A DNA stretch of 11,856 nucleotides from Burkholderiales bacterium (GTDB lineage: Bacteria; Pseudomonadota; Gammaproteobacteria; Burkholderiales; Burkholderiaceae): assembly GCA_947372535.1 (NCBI GenBank), contig CANBUA010000136.1, forward strand, positions 1 through 11,856. The letters are read 5' to 3'. Within the stretch, counting starts at the first letter, position 1. Each line of letters starts with the position of its first letter. Positions 1-6,223 of the stretch are shown piece after piece. The position numbers were made by a program, and so were the translations under genes. The notes beneath the pieces were generated by a model. The model saw only the letters and a program-made list of their open reading frames with translations. It ran no database searches and was not told where the DNA came from.

Positions 1-858
1 GGCGTTCTCATGGCCGTCGTCGGTCAGGGAGATCTGGCGGGTTTTCTCGTCAGCGGTGAAATCGCCCGGCTCGATGACGCCTTCGCCGGTGCGCGGATCA
101 GCCTCGCCGATCTGCTTCTTGAGCAGCGGGGCGATGGCGTTGATGCGCAAGTAGAGCTCGGTGTGGTCCTCGGCTTGGCCGCTGATGATCAAAGGCGTGC
201 GGGCCTCGTCGATCAGGATGGAATCGACCTCGTCGACGATGGCGTAGTTCAGGCCGCGCTGCACGCGGTCTTCGACCTCGTAGACCATGTTGTCGCGCAG
301 GTAGTCGAAGCCGTATTCATTGTTCGTGCCGTAGGTGATGTCGGCGGCGTAGGCGGCTTGCTTCTGCTCACGGGCCATCTGGGGCAGGTTGATGCCCACG
401 GTCAAGCCCAGGAAGGTGTAGAGCTTGCCCATCCACTCGGCATCACGTCGGGCCAGGTAGTCATTGACCGTGACCAGGTGCACGCCCTTGCCCGTCAAGG
501 CATTGAGGTAGACGGGCAGCGTGGCGGTCAGGGTCTTGCCTTCACCGGTGCGCATTTCGGCGATCTTGCCGTTGTGCAGGGACATGCCGCCCAGCATCTG
601 CACATCGAAGTGACGCATCTTGAACACGCGCTTGGACGCCTCGCGCACGACGGCAAAGGCCTCGGGGAGCAAGTCGTCCAGTGATTCGCCGCCAGCGACA
701 CGCTGCTTGAACTCCTGCGTCTTGGCGCGCAACTGGTCGTCGCTCAGGGGCTCGTACGTGGGCTCCATGGCGTTGATCTTGGTGACCGTGCGCCTGTACT
801 CTTTGAGCAGGCGTTCGTTACGGCTACCGAAAATCGAAGTCAGAATCTTGGGCAACAT
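1..858 (-). CDS. secA: SecA preprotein translocase ATPase (N-terminal 286 codons; gene continues past the left edge)
   Basis: SecA is the cytoplasmic motor ATPase that drives unfolded preproteins through the SecYEG channel. The reverse-strand frame is open from the ATG at 858 to the window edge and encodes 286 residues starting [21 protein letters not shown], a typical SecA N-terminus. The Walker A motif MRTGEGKT ends at residue 109. Walker B and the following DEAD-type segment are [19 protein letters not shown] at about 209-227. The conserved [16 protein letters not shown] lies at about 176-191, just before it. These belong to nucleotide-binding domain 1, and residues from about 228 on should start the preprotein-binding domain. 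Roughly two thirds of a usual ~900-residue SecA is missing because the window ends. No good Shine-Dalgarno sits before the ATG, but the conserved N-terminus fixes the start. The gene lies 141 bp downstream of the zinc permease on the same strand. Identification is near certain. Confidence 0.97.
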   Translation of the reverse strand, partial: MLPKILTSIFGSRNERLLKEYRRTVTKINAMEPTYEPLSDDQLRAKTQEFKQRVAGGESLDDLLPEAFAVVREASKRVFKMRHFDVQMLGGMSLHNGKIAEMRTGEGKTLTATLPVYLNALTGKGVHLVTVNDYLARRDAEWMGKLYTFLGLTVGINLPQMAREQKQAAYAADITYGTNNEYGFDYLRDNMVYEVEDRVQRGLNYAIVDEVDSILIDEARTPLIISGQAEDHTELYLRINAIAPLLKKQIGEADPRTGEGVIEPGDFTADEKTRQISLTDDGHENA

Positions 859-897
859 GGAGCAATCAATCCAATCGGTCGGAAGCGGCAGCAGCTT

Positions 898-922
898 GGG
901 GTTTTGCGAAGGCAAGTACCCC
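898..922 (-). promoter_or_regulatory. Possible hairpin in the secA leader
   Basis: On the reverse strand, GGGGT (922-918) can pair with ACCCC (902-898), and inside it TTGC can pair with GCAA around a CTTC loop, leaving a small internal loop. It lies about 40 bp upstream of the secA ATG, so it would be in the 5' untranslated region if transcription starts above it. No U-tract follows, so it is not an intrinsic terminator. Whether it has any regulatory role is unknown. Confidence 0.3.
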
Positions 923-953
923 AGTGAACCAAAGCCGAAAAGTGTAGCACCCG

Positions 954-966
954 GGCATGTCATGCC
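954..966. promoter_or_regulatory. Perfect 13-bp palindrome upstream of secA
   Basis: GGCATG-T-CATGCC is a perfect inverted repeat with a one-base centre. It lies about 100 bp upstream of the secA ATG and just past the znuB-like stop codon. A possible -10 hexamer for secA (TACACT, reverse strand, 946-941) lies near it, but no convincing -35 box is found at 17 bp. It could be an operator half-site pair or chance in GC-rich DNA. Confidence 0.25.
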
Positions 967-999
967 GAATAACGGCCCGGGCAGCAAGGTCACAAGGGC

Positions 1000-1779
1000 T
1001 TACCCAGCCCTCGTTCGGGTGGGCGCCAAGGCGCTGGCGATGATCGACAAGACCGCCATGGTGACCACCACCACGGCGCCGGACGGCCAGTCCAGCATCG
1101 CCGACAGGGCCAGCCCCAGGCCATAGGCCAGTGCGCCGACCAGGTAGGCGCCCCAGAGTTGCCAACGCGGCGGCGCCTCACGCCAGGCCAGGGCCGGCAT
1201 GATCAGGCTGGAGAACACCAGGTAGACGCCCACCAGTTGCACCGAGGCCGTCACGGCCAGCGCAAACAGCAGGTAAAAGCCCGCCCGCCCCAGCTTGTCG
1301 CGCCAGCCGAACCACAGCACCAGCACCACGGCCGTCAGCAGCGCCACGGCCTTGAGTTGGGCCGTGCTCACCCACAGGATCTGCCCGACCAGGAGGTCTT
1401 TGAGGTGCTCGCCGCCATGCGGGTTGCCCGACAGCAGCAGGATGCCAACACAAGAGGCCACCACGAACAGGGCGCCGATCAAGGCCTCCTGGATCTCGGG
1501 CCAGCGCTTTTCGGTCCAGGTCAGCAAGGCCGCGCCGAGCAAGGCCGCCAACACGGCCGCACCCTGCACCCGCCAGCCCTGAGGCTCCCAGCCCAGGGCA
1601 TCGGCCGCGATCACGCCCAGCCCCGCGATCTGCGCAATGGCCAGGTCGATGAAGACGATGCCCTTGCGCAAGACCTGCAAGCCCAGGGGCACATGAGTGG
1701 CCAGCACCAACAGGCCGGCCAGCAAGGCTGGGCCCACGATGCCCCAATCCACAGCATGCCAGTTGAGCCCGCCCATCAT
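1000..1779 (-). CDS. znuB: Metal (zinc) ABC transporter permease, ABC-3 family, ZnuB-like
   Basis: This is the integral inner-membrane component of a metal-ion ABC importer. It receives zinc (or manganese/iron) from the periplasmic binding protein and passes it to the cytoplasm. The 259-residue product is almost entirely hydrophobic with about eight membrane segments. It carries features of the ABC-3 permease family: an N-terminal VLRKGIVFIDLAIAQIAGLG segment (37-56), WPEIQEALIGALFV (93-106) and VYLVFSSLIMPALAW (185-199). The segment SGNPHGGEHLKD (117-128) has two His and one Glu and could contact metal. Length is normal for the family. The start ATG (1779) overlaps the TGA of the znuA-like gene (ATGA), with an AAGG Shine-Dalgarno seven bases upstream, so the two are translationally coupled; a second ATG follows at once at 1776. 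No ATPase gene adjoins. Zinc as substrate is inferred from the neighbour and the family; manganese is possible. Confidence 0.9.
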   Translation of the reverse strand: MMGGLNWHAVDWGIVGPALLAGLLVLATHVPLGLQVLRKGIVFIDLAIAQIAGLGVIAADALGWEPQGWRVQGAAVLAALLGAALLTWTEKRWPEIQEALIGALFVVASCVGILLLSGNPHGGEHLKDLLVGQILWVSTAQLKAVALLTAVVLVLWFGWRDKLGRAGFYLLFALAVTASVQLVGVYLVFSSLIMPALAWREAPPRWQLWGAYLVGALAYGLGLALSAMLDWPSGAVVVVTMAVLSIIASALAPTRTRAG

Positions 1780-2714
1780 GGCGCCGCCTTGAGCAACTGC
1801 TCGATGGTGTCGTCGAACAGGCCGAACAAGTCCTTGGCCCGGTCACTGCCGCCCACCGTGAAGGGCAAGACCGCCACGGGCAAATGAGCCCGCTCAGCCA
1901 GCCATTGCGAACCACGGCCGTCGCTGTAGGCCGCGCGGATCACGACCTTGGCGGGGCGTTGCTGCAATTGGGTCAGCACGCCGGAGAGGTAGGCGCTGCT
2001 GGGTTCCACGCCCGGTTTGGGCTCCAGTGCCGTGACTTCTTCCAGCCCTAACCAGCGCTCCAGGTACGGGAAACCCTTGTGCTGCACCACGACGCGCATG
2101 CCCTTGAGTGGCGCCGCTTGCCGCTGCCAGCGCTGGCTGGCCTGCGCCCAGCGAGCCTGGAAATCGGCCAGCTTTTGCTGATAGACCGCTGCATTGGCCG
2201 GGTCCAGCTCGGCCAGACGCCTGCTCAGCCCCGGCGCCACCGCCGCGAAGGTGGCCGGCTCGGTGTTGATGTGCGGGTTGCCCTGCGCGTGCACATCGCC
2301 ATCGGCGCGGTCCAGGCGGGTCGGCACCTCCAGCATCTTCACGAAGGCCGAGGCCTCGAAGTAGCCCTTCTGACCCTCTTGCACCTTGGCATTGCCCGAT
2401 TGACGCAGCAGCACTGGCAGCCAGCCCACCTCCAGCTCGGCGCCGGTGCAGACCAGCAGGTCGGCGTTGCGCACAGCGGAGATCAGGCTGGGCCGTGCCT
2501 GCACCTGGTGCGGGTCCTGCAAGGCATTGGTGGCCGTGTAGATGCCCACTTGCTCGCCTGCCAGCTCCTTGGTCAACGCGGCCCATTCGGGCTCGCAGGC
2601 CAGGACCTTCAAAGCGGCCTGCGCGGGTGCGGCCATCGACAGGCCCAACCACGCCAGGGCCGCCCAGGAAGCCGCCTTGACGGCGGTCCAACGTTGTTCA
2701 TTGACAGTGTTCAT
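1776..2714 (-). CDS. znuA: Periplasmic zinc-binding protein of an ABC transporter, ZnuA-like
   Basis: This is the solute-binding protein that captures zinc in the periplasm and delivers it to the ABC-3 permease. An ATG exists at 2720, but the Shine-Dalgarno AAAGGA overlaps it and sits five bases before the ATG at 2714, so 2714 is the better start (312 residues). Residues 1-33 are a signal peptide ending AQA, cleaved before ALKVLACEPEW. The metal-ligand positions of the ZnuA/cluster A-I family are present: DPH (His69), GNPH (His148) and VQHKGF (His212), with Asp265 in AAYSDGRG as a candidate fourth ligand. The His/Asp-rich loop typical of ZnuA is reduced to a short DGDVHAQG before His148. Two Cys (40 and 89) in the mature chain could form a disulfide. 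The gene starts 23 bp after the barrel gene and overlaps the permease gene by 4 bp. Family assignment is firm; zinc specificity is likely but not proven. Confidence 0.92.
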   Translation of the reverse strand: MNTVNEQRWTAVKAASWAALAWLGLSMAAPAQAALKVLACEPEWAALTKELAGEQVGIYTATNALQDPHQVQARPSLISAVRNADLLVCTGAELEVGWLPVLLRQSGNAKVQEGQKGYFEASAFVKMLEVPTRLDRADGDVHAQGNPHINTEPATFAAVAPGLSRRLAELDPANAAVYQQKLADFQARWAQASQRWQRQAAPLKGMRVVVQHKGFPYLERWLGLEEVTALEPKPGVEPSSAYLSGVLTQLQQRPAKVVIRAAYSDGRGSQWLAERAHLPVAVLPFTVGGSDRAKDLFGLFDDTIEQLLKAAP

Positions 2715-2719
2715 GATCA

Positions 2720-2725
2720 TCCTTT
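2720..2725 (-). promoter_or_regulatory. Shine-Dalgarno that decides the znuA start
   Basis: AAAGGA reads on the reverse strand from 2725 to 2720. It overlaps the upstream ATG (2720) and is correctly spaced (five bases) for the ATG at 2714. This favours the shorter protein beginning MNTVNEQRW over the one beginning MIMNTV. Confidence 0.7.
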
Positions 2726-2737
2726 AGGTGGCCGGGC

Positions 2738-4123
2738 TCAGAAACCGTGTGCGCCGTGGGCGCCCAGGCTCATCTGGTATTGCAGGTAGAACTGGGTGTC
2801 GTTTTCACCCAGGCGGGATTGGTCCTGGTTGAGTTGCACGCGCCAACGGCTGAACTCGCTCATGGACCAGTCCAGCATCAAGCTTGTGCGCCGAGGATGT
2901 TCGCTGGGGCGATCGATGACAGCGTTGTTGCTGGCGTAGTCCACGCGGCCCGGGTTGAGTTCGTCCTGCCGCAGCCCGACACGCCAGCGCGGCATGAACT
3001 GGTAGATGGCTTGCAAGTACCAGCCCGATTGCGCTGACGAATACTGATCCGCCGTGCCCGCCACGGTCGAATCCGTGGGGTCCAGCCCCGCCACCACGGT
3101 GCCGTCTTCATGCCGATGGAAGTATTCGCCTTGCAGCTTGAGGTTGGTGCGGGTGGCATTGCCATTGGGCGACCATTTCCACACGCCATCGAGGATCGAG
3201 GTGCGGCTGCGCCCGGTGAACTCGTGGGCCACCGTGTCCGATTCTTGCCAGGTTTTGGCATCGGGGTGGGTCCACAGTTGCGACACGCCCACGCGCCAGC
3301 TTTGGCTGATGCCGATGTCGCCACCCACATGCGCCGTGAGTGCGGCAGAGCCAGCGCCGTTGTGCCCGCCAGCGCCCTTGCCCAACTCCGCGCCGAGTTC
3401 CACGAACTGCTCGGTCGGCAACAGCCAGCGGGCTTGTGTGCCCTCTTGCTTGAGTTGCCCGCCCAGGAAGGCCTGGTAGGCCAGCGGCGCATCCACAAAA
3501 TCCCAGGTGTGGGCATGCTGCTCGTTGAGGTAGCCGATGCCCGAGAGGAAGCGCCCGGCCTTGAGCTTGAGGCCATCGGACAAGGCCGTGGTCTGCACGA
3601 AGGCCTCTTCGACCTCGGCCTCGTTCTCCGGTGTGAAGGCCACGGTCAAGGCGCCATACCACCAGGGGTCGATGTTGGCCGACAAGGTCAGCTCCGACTC
3701 TCCCAGGCCAAAGCCCTTGTCCCCCGGGCCCAGCTCGCCATCGCCCGTATGGAAACCGCTCATCTGCCAGGTCGATGGGTCACGCTGCAAATGCGCATAG
3801 GTGCCCGACAGGATCACCGCGGCCGAGGGGTTGAAGCCATTGCTGGCCACGGTCGATTTGGGCAAGGGGTCTGCCGTCGCCACGGCCGGGGGCAAATCGG
3901 CAGGCGCCTGGGCCGTGGCCACCTGTTGAAGGCGCGCCTCCAAGGCACGCAAACGCGCCTCGTATTGCTCGCGCATCTCCTGGATCTGCTGGCGCAGTTG
4001 CGCCACGGCCGGATCGTCTGCCGCCTGGGCGGACGTGGGCGCACTCAAGCCACCCGTGACGATGGCGCAGGCCAGCGCCACCAGCGCATGCGAAGGCACG
4101 CGTTTGGACAAAAAAACAGTCAT
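2738..4123 (-). CDS. Outer-membrane beta-barrel (porin-like) protein with N-terminal coiled coil, linked to zinc uptake
   Basis: The product has 461 residues from the ATG at 4123. This start gives a clean signal peptide (residues 1-34, ending TSAQA), whereas an upstream in-frame ATG at 4162 would add 13 residues that spoil it. The mature protein opens with a charged coiled-coil stretch (about 38-63, LRQQIQEMREQYEARLRAL) and a Pro/Ala linker. The rest is rich in alternating polar/aromatic strands, as in an outer-membrane barrel, and it ends in Phe, the usual C-terminal signal for Bam-dependent insertion. The coiled coil plus barrel resembles trimeric porins of the phosphate-selective or carbohydrate-selective type, but I cannot name the exact family. 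It precedes znuA by 23 bp, so a role in passing zinc (free or chelated) across the outer membrane is inferred from context. No TonB box or plug domain is evident. The outer-membrane location is fairly sure, the substrate is not. Confidence 0.75.
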   Translation of the reverse strand: MTVFLSKRVPSHALVALACAIVTGGLSAPTSAQAADDPAVAQLRQQIQEMREQYEARLRALEARLQQVATAQAPADLPPAVATADPLPKSTVASNGFNPSAAVILSGTYAHLQRDPSTWQMSGFHTGDGELGPGDKGFGLGESELTLSANIDPWWYGALTVAFTPENEAEVEEAFVQTTALSDGLKLKAGRFLSGIGYLNEQHAHTWDFVDAPLAYQAFLGGQLKQEGTQARWLLPTEQFVELGAELGKGAGGHNGAGSAALTAHVGGDIGISQSWRVGVSQLWTHPDAKTWQESDTVAHEFTGRSRTSILDGVWKWSPNGNATRTNLKLQGEYFHRHEDGTVVAGLDPTDSTVAGTADQYSSAQSGWYLQAIYQFMPRWRVGLRQDELNPGRVDYASNNAVIDRPSEHPRRTSLMLDWSMSEFSRWRVQLNQDQSRLGENDTQFYLQYQMSLGAHGAHGF

Positions 4124-4139
4124 GTTGAACTCAATGCTG

Positions 4140-4168
4140 GCTGCGTGGCCAGTCCAAGCCACGGCAGC
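4140..4168 (-). promoter_or_regulatory. Strong hairpin just upstream of the barrel gene
   Basis: GCTGC-GTGGC (4140-4149) pairs with GCCAC-G-GCAGC (4158-4168), giving ten base pairs with one bulged G and an eight-base loop. On the reverse strand it ends about 16 bases before the ATG at 4123, next to the weak ribosome-binding sequence (GAG). No U-tract follows, so it is not a terminator. It could affect translation initiation or be an RNA-stability element. Confidence 0.35.
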
Positions 4169-4173
4169 AAGCC

Positions 4174-4193
4174 GGCAAGCGCCATGGCTTGCC
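4174..4193 (-). promoter_or_regulatory. Second perfect hairpin in the spacer before the barrel gene
   Basis: GGCAAGC (4174-4180) and GCTTGCC (4187-4193) form a perfect 7-bp stem with a six-base loop. It sits five bases from the neighbouring hairpin. Together they occupy the 130-bp gap between the small Cys/His protein gene and the barrel gene. No poly-U run follows on either strand. An attenuating or processing role is possible but unsupported. Confidence 0.35.
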
Positions 4194-4253
4194 CGCGCTC
4201 ACGCCGGGGTGCTGACCACCTAAGTCAAAGAAAAGGGAGACGGATTGAAGCGT

Positions 4254-4646
4254 TCAGGCGCTCGGCGGCGCACGCGAGCGGTAGCCCGCTTCGACCTGGG
4301 CCACGCATTGCGCGCAGCCACCCACAGGCAAGGCTGCCTGCAACACTTCGACCAGCGCCAGCGGCTGATGCGAGCTGGACATGGCATCGGCCGTGGCCGC
4401 ATAGGCCAGGCACTCCAGACACAACTCGGTGCTCTGGTCAGTGACTTTCTTGGCGCGACTGAAGGCATTGCCTTCGTCGGCCAAAGCCTGGCGCGCCACG
4501 CCATGACCCATCCCGGATCCAACGTGCACCAAGCCGTGTCGCCACGCCCCCTGCTGCGCCAGCAGCATGAGCAAGGCCAGCAGCCCCAGCACCCAAAGGC
4601 GCCGGCCGGCTTGTGACGAAGATCGTGGTGACGAATTCAGGCGCAT
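4254..4646 (-). CDS. Small membrane-anchored Cys/His protein, DUF2946-like
   Basis: The 130-residue product has a basic N-terminus, one hydrophobic segment (about 16-33, a signal anchor or signal peptide), three His downstream of it (37, 41, 48), and two Cys-x2-Cys pairs (76/79 and 111/114). It ends YRSRAPPSA, a tail I associate with DUF2946 proteins, which are small hypothetical proteins often found near metal-uptake genes. The function is unknown. Paired cysteines and histidines in a probably periplasmic chain suggest metal binding or disulfide formation, which is inference. The ATG at 4646 lies seven bases after the stop of the M23 gene, with GTAGG at the junction, so the two are probably co-transcribed. 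A 130-bp spacer with two hairpins separates it from the barrel gene. The reading frame is supported by the spacing and the regular Cys motifs rather than by a definite homologue. Confidence 0.65.
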   Translation of the reverse strand: MRLNSSPRSSSQAGRRLWVLGLLALLMLLAQQGAWRHGLVHVGSGMGHGVARQALADEGNAFSRAKKVTDQSTELCLECLAYAATADAMSSSHQPLALVEVLQAALPVGGCAQCVAQVEAGYRSRAPPSA

Positions 4647-4653
4647 GACCTAC

Positions 4654-5616
4654 TCAGTGTACCGGCCCCTGCGCCAGCTTGGGCGCCGATGCATGACCCG
4701 CCAGGAACTTGGCCGGATCCTGCTGAACGCCTTCGACCAGCACCTCGAAATGCAGGTGCGGCCCGGTGGAGCGCCCTGTGGTGCCCACTTCGGCGATGGT
4801 CTGGCCACGCTTGACCAGGTCTCCCTGCTTGACCAGCATCTTGGAGGTGTGCGCGTAGCGGGTCACCAGGCCATTGCCATGGTCCAGTTCGACCAATTGA
4901 CCATATTGCGGATGAGGCCCGGCACTCAGCACCACCCCGCCAGCCGCCGCCTGGATGGGCGTGCCGGTGTCCGACGGGAAGTCCAGCCCGGTGTGCAAGG
5001 CCGCGCGCCCCGTGAAGGGATCGGTGCGGAACCCGAAGCCCGAGCCCACCGCCACATCGACCGGCTGGCTGCTGGGAATCATCAAGGCTTCCAGGCGCTT
5101 TTCAAACAAGTGGGATTCGATCAGGGTCAGCACGTCGGCATTGCGGTCACTCAGGCCCTCCATGTGCTCGGTGACCTTGTTGAGCTCCTCGAAGGAGGAG
5201 ATGACCGGCACCTCACGCAAGGCCGGCAAAGGCCCGCCCGCTGCGCCCGTGGGCGCCGCTTCGATGTGTTTGAGCTCCTCCGGCTTGATGCCCGCCATGC
5301 CGGCCAACCGCTCGCTCACGGCCTCCATGCGCACCAGCTTGGCCTGCAACTCGCCCACCTTGGTGGCCATGGCATCGAGGTTCTCGCGCATGTAACGGTC
5401 ACGCTGGGCGAACTCCTGTCGCTCCACGAAACGCACCGCGTCCGAGATGATGGGCCAATGCTCGTGCGCCGCCTTGAGCAGGATCGCGTGGTACAACATC
5501 AGCGACAGCATCATCAAGGGCAGCACCATGGCCAAAGCGGCCAGGCCCAATGTCCACGGCGTGAACTGGATGATGCGCGGCGCCCTGGTAATGCTGGTCG
5601 TGATCAAAATCTGCAT
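4654..5616 (-). CDS. Inner-membrane-anchored M23 family metallopeptidase (murein hydrolase-like)
   Basis: M23 enzymes are zinc endopeptidases that cut peptidoglycan cross-bridges, or their inactive relatives that activate amidases. The 320-residue product has one membrane segment at about 22-48, a helical/coiled-coil region at about 60-175, and a C-terminal LytM/M23 domain at about 185-308. All expected catalytic residues are visible: His208 and Asp212 in HTGLDFPSD, His256 in RYAHTSKM, and His287/His289 in GPHLHFEV, so it should be an active peptidase. The N-terminal anchor with a periplasmic coiled coil is common in this family. The start ATG at 5616 is preceded by AAGGA about 13 bases upstream, which is rather distant. 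The gene diverges from the dciA-like gene over 31 bp and is followed by the DUF2946-like gene after 7 bp. In related bacteria, as I recall, this gene tends to lie directly beside secA; here a zinc-uptake set lies between. Confidence 0.92.
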   Translation of the reverse strand: MQILITTSITRAPRIIQFTPWTLGLAALAMVLPLMMLSLMLYHAILLKAAHEHWPIISDAVRFVERQEFAQRDRYMRENLDAMATKVGELQAKLVRMEAVSERLAGMAGIKPEELKHIEAAPTGAAGGPLPALREVPVISSFEELNKVTEHMEGLSDRNADVLTLIESHLFEKRLEALMIPSSQPVDVAVGSGFGFRTDPFTGRAALHTGLDFPSDTGTPIQAAAGGVVLSAGPHPQYGQLVELDHGNGLVTRYAHTSKMLVKQGDLVKRGQTIAEVGTTGRSTGPHLHFEVLVEGVQQDPAKFLAGHASAPKLAQGPVH

Positions 5617-5647
5617 GCCGTTAACCTATTCCTTGTAGCCTTGACTG

Positions 5648-5980
5648 ATGAAGCCCCGCGTCCACACCAGCATCCGAAAACCCCTGGTGCCCGACGTTCC
5701 CACCGTGAAAACGGCCTTGGCCAAGTCAGCACCGCTGGCCAGCCTGATGCAAAGGCTGCGTGCGTCCCAGCAATGCCTGCAGGCCATCCAGCCCTTGCTG
5801 CCCTTGGCCTTGGCCGCCTACGTGCAGGCCGGGCCGCTCGATGATGAAGGCTGGACGCTGCTGGTGGCCAACAACGCCATTTCCGCCAAATTGCGGCAAC
5901 TTCAGCCGCTGATGTTGCAAGTCCTGACTGAGCAGGGGCTCAAGGTTACCGCAATACGGATTCGCATCCAATCTCCGTGA
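5648..5980 (+). CDS. dciA: DciA-like (DUF721) protein, putative replicative-helicase loader
   Basis: DciA (DUF721/DciA family) is thought to load the replicative helicase DnaB in bacteria that lack DnaC or DnaI. The 110-residue product fits the short proteobacterial form. A basic, disordered N-terminus (about 1-25) precedes a DUF721-like core: LMQRLRASQQCLQAIQPLLP, a central strand-rich GPLDDEGWTLLVANNAISAKLRQL (about 62-85, the most diagnostic part), and a final KVTAIRIRIQSP. The ATG at 5648 is preceded by an in-frame stop six bases upstream, so the start is constrained; only CTG at 5645 is an alternative. No Shine-Dalgarno is evident. It is transcribed away from the M23 gene, an arrangement I recall from other betaproteobacteria. 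The family call rests on pattern and neighbourhood and is moderately sure. Confidence 0.75.
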   Translation: MKPRVHTSIRKPLVPDVPTVKTALAKSAPLASLMQRLRASQQCLQAIQPLLPLALAAYVQAGPLDDEGWTLLVANNAISAKLRQLQPLMLQVLTEQGLKVTAIRIRIQSP

Positions 5981-6152
5981 CGTAGTTGGCAAGGCCATGT
6001 TGCTGGCTTGTACCGAGCATGCGTCCGTGGGTGAATCAGTCGTAAGAAGGGGGTTTTACACCCAGTTGTTCTCGCTCATGTTTTGGGATAAGGCCTTCTA
6101 GACTGGCTTTTCCCGGATGAGACGTGCCTCCTGCAAGTCGTCCCGGTCACTT

Positions 6153-6160
6153 GGTGAGGT
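6153..6160 (+). promoter_or_regulatory. Strong Shine-Dalgarno before the mini-ORF
   Basis: GGTGAGGT is a good match to the anti-Shine-Dalgarno sequence and lies six bases before the ATG at 6167. It does not serve the ATG of the giant repeat ORF (6213), which is 52 bases away. The giant ORF has only GGTGGGG at 6199-6205 as its own weak candidate. An ATG at 6162 in the frame of the giant ORF is dead because TGA follows one codon later. Confidence 0.5.
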
Positions 6161-6166
6161 CATGCC

Positions 6167-6223
6167 ATGAACCAGCGATTTGTTGATACGCGCCACTCGG
6201 TGGGGCCTCGCCATGACGCATGA
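6167..6223 (+). CDS. 18-codon mini-ORF overlapping the start of the giant repeat gene
   Basis: This frame reads MNQRFVDTRHSVGPRHDA and stops at TGA 6221-6223, so it overlaps the ATG of the repeat gene (6213) by 11 bases. It has the best ribosome-binding site in the spacer. It could be a leader peptide that couples translation into the downstream gene, or the true N-terminus of the repeat protein separated from it by a frameshift, natural or from sequencing. The peptide resembles nothing I recognise and may not be functional on its own. Confidence 0.35.
   Translation: MNQRFVDTRHSVGPRHDA

Noticed and set aside
967..999. Intrinsic terminator after the znuB-like gene
   Set aside because: There are short GC-rich repeats (CCCGGGCA) but no stem followed by a U-tract in the reverse-strand direction.
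4124..4253. Zur operator before the zinc-uptake genes
   Set aside because: I looked for an AT-rich palindrome of the GTTATnnnATAAC type here and in the 31-bp spacer at 5617-5647 and saw none; zinc control is therefore not claimed.
3110..4444. Plus-strand open frames of 444 codons here and of 425 codons at 4567-5844, 236 at 2079-2789 and 224 at 10-684
   Set aside because: They lie opposite well-supported minus-strand genes (barrel, M23 peptidase, ZnuA, SecA), start and stop arbitrarily, and have His/Arg/Gln-rich compositions typical of GC-rich shadows.
5986..6004. Sigma-54-like promoter (TTGGCA ... TTGCT)
   Set aside because: The distance between the GG and GC elements is 14 bases instead of the required 12, and no activator context is visible.
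6055..6104. Sigma-70 promoter for the giant gene using TTTACA (6055-6060) or TAGACT (6099-6104)
   Set aside because: Neither hexamer has an acceptable partner at 16-18 bp, so I do not list a promoter.
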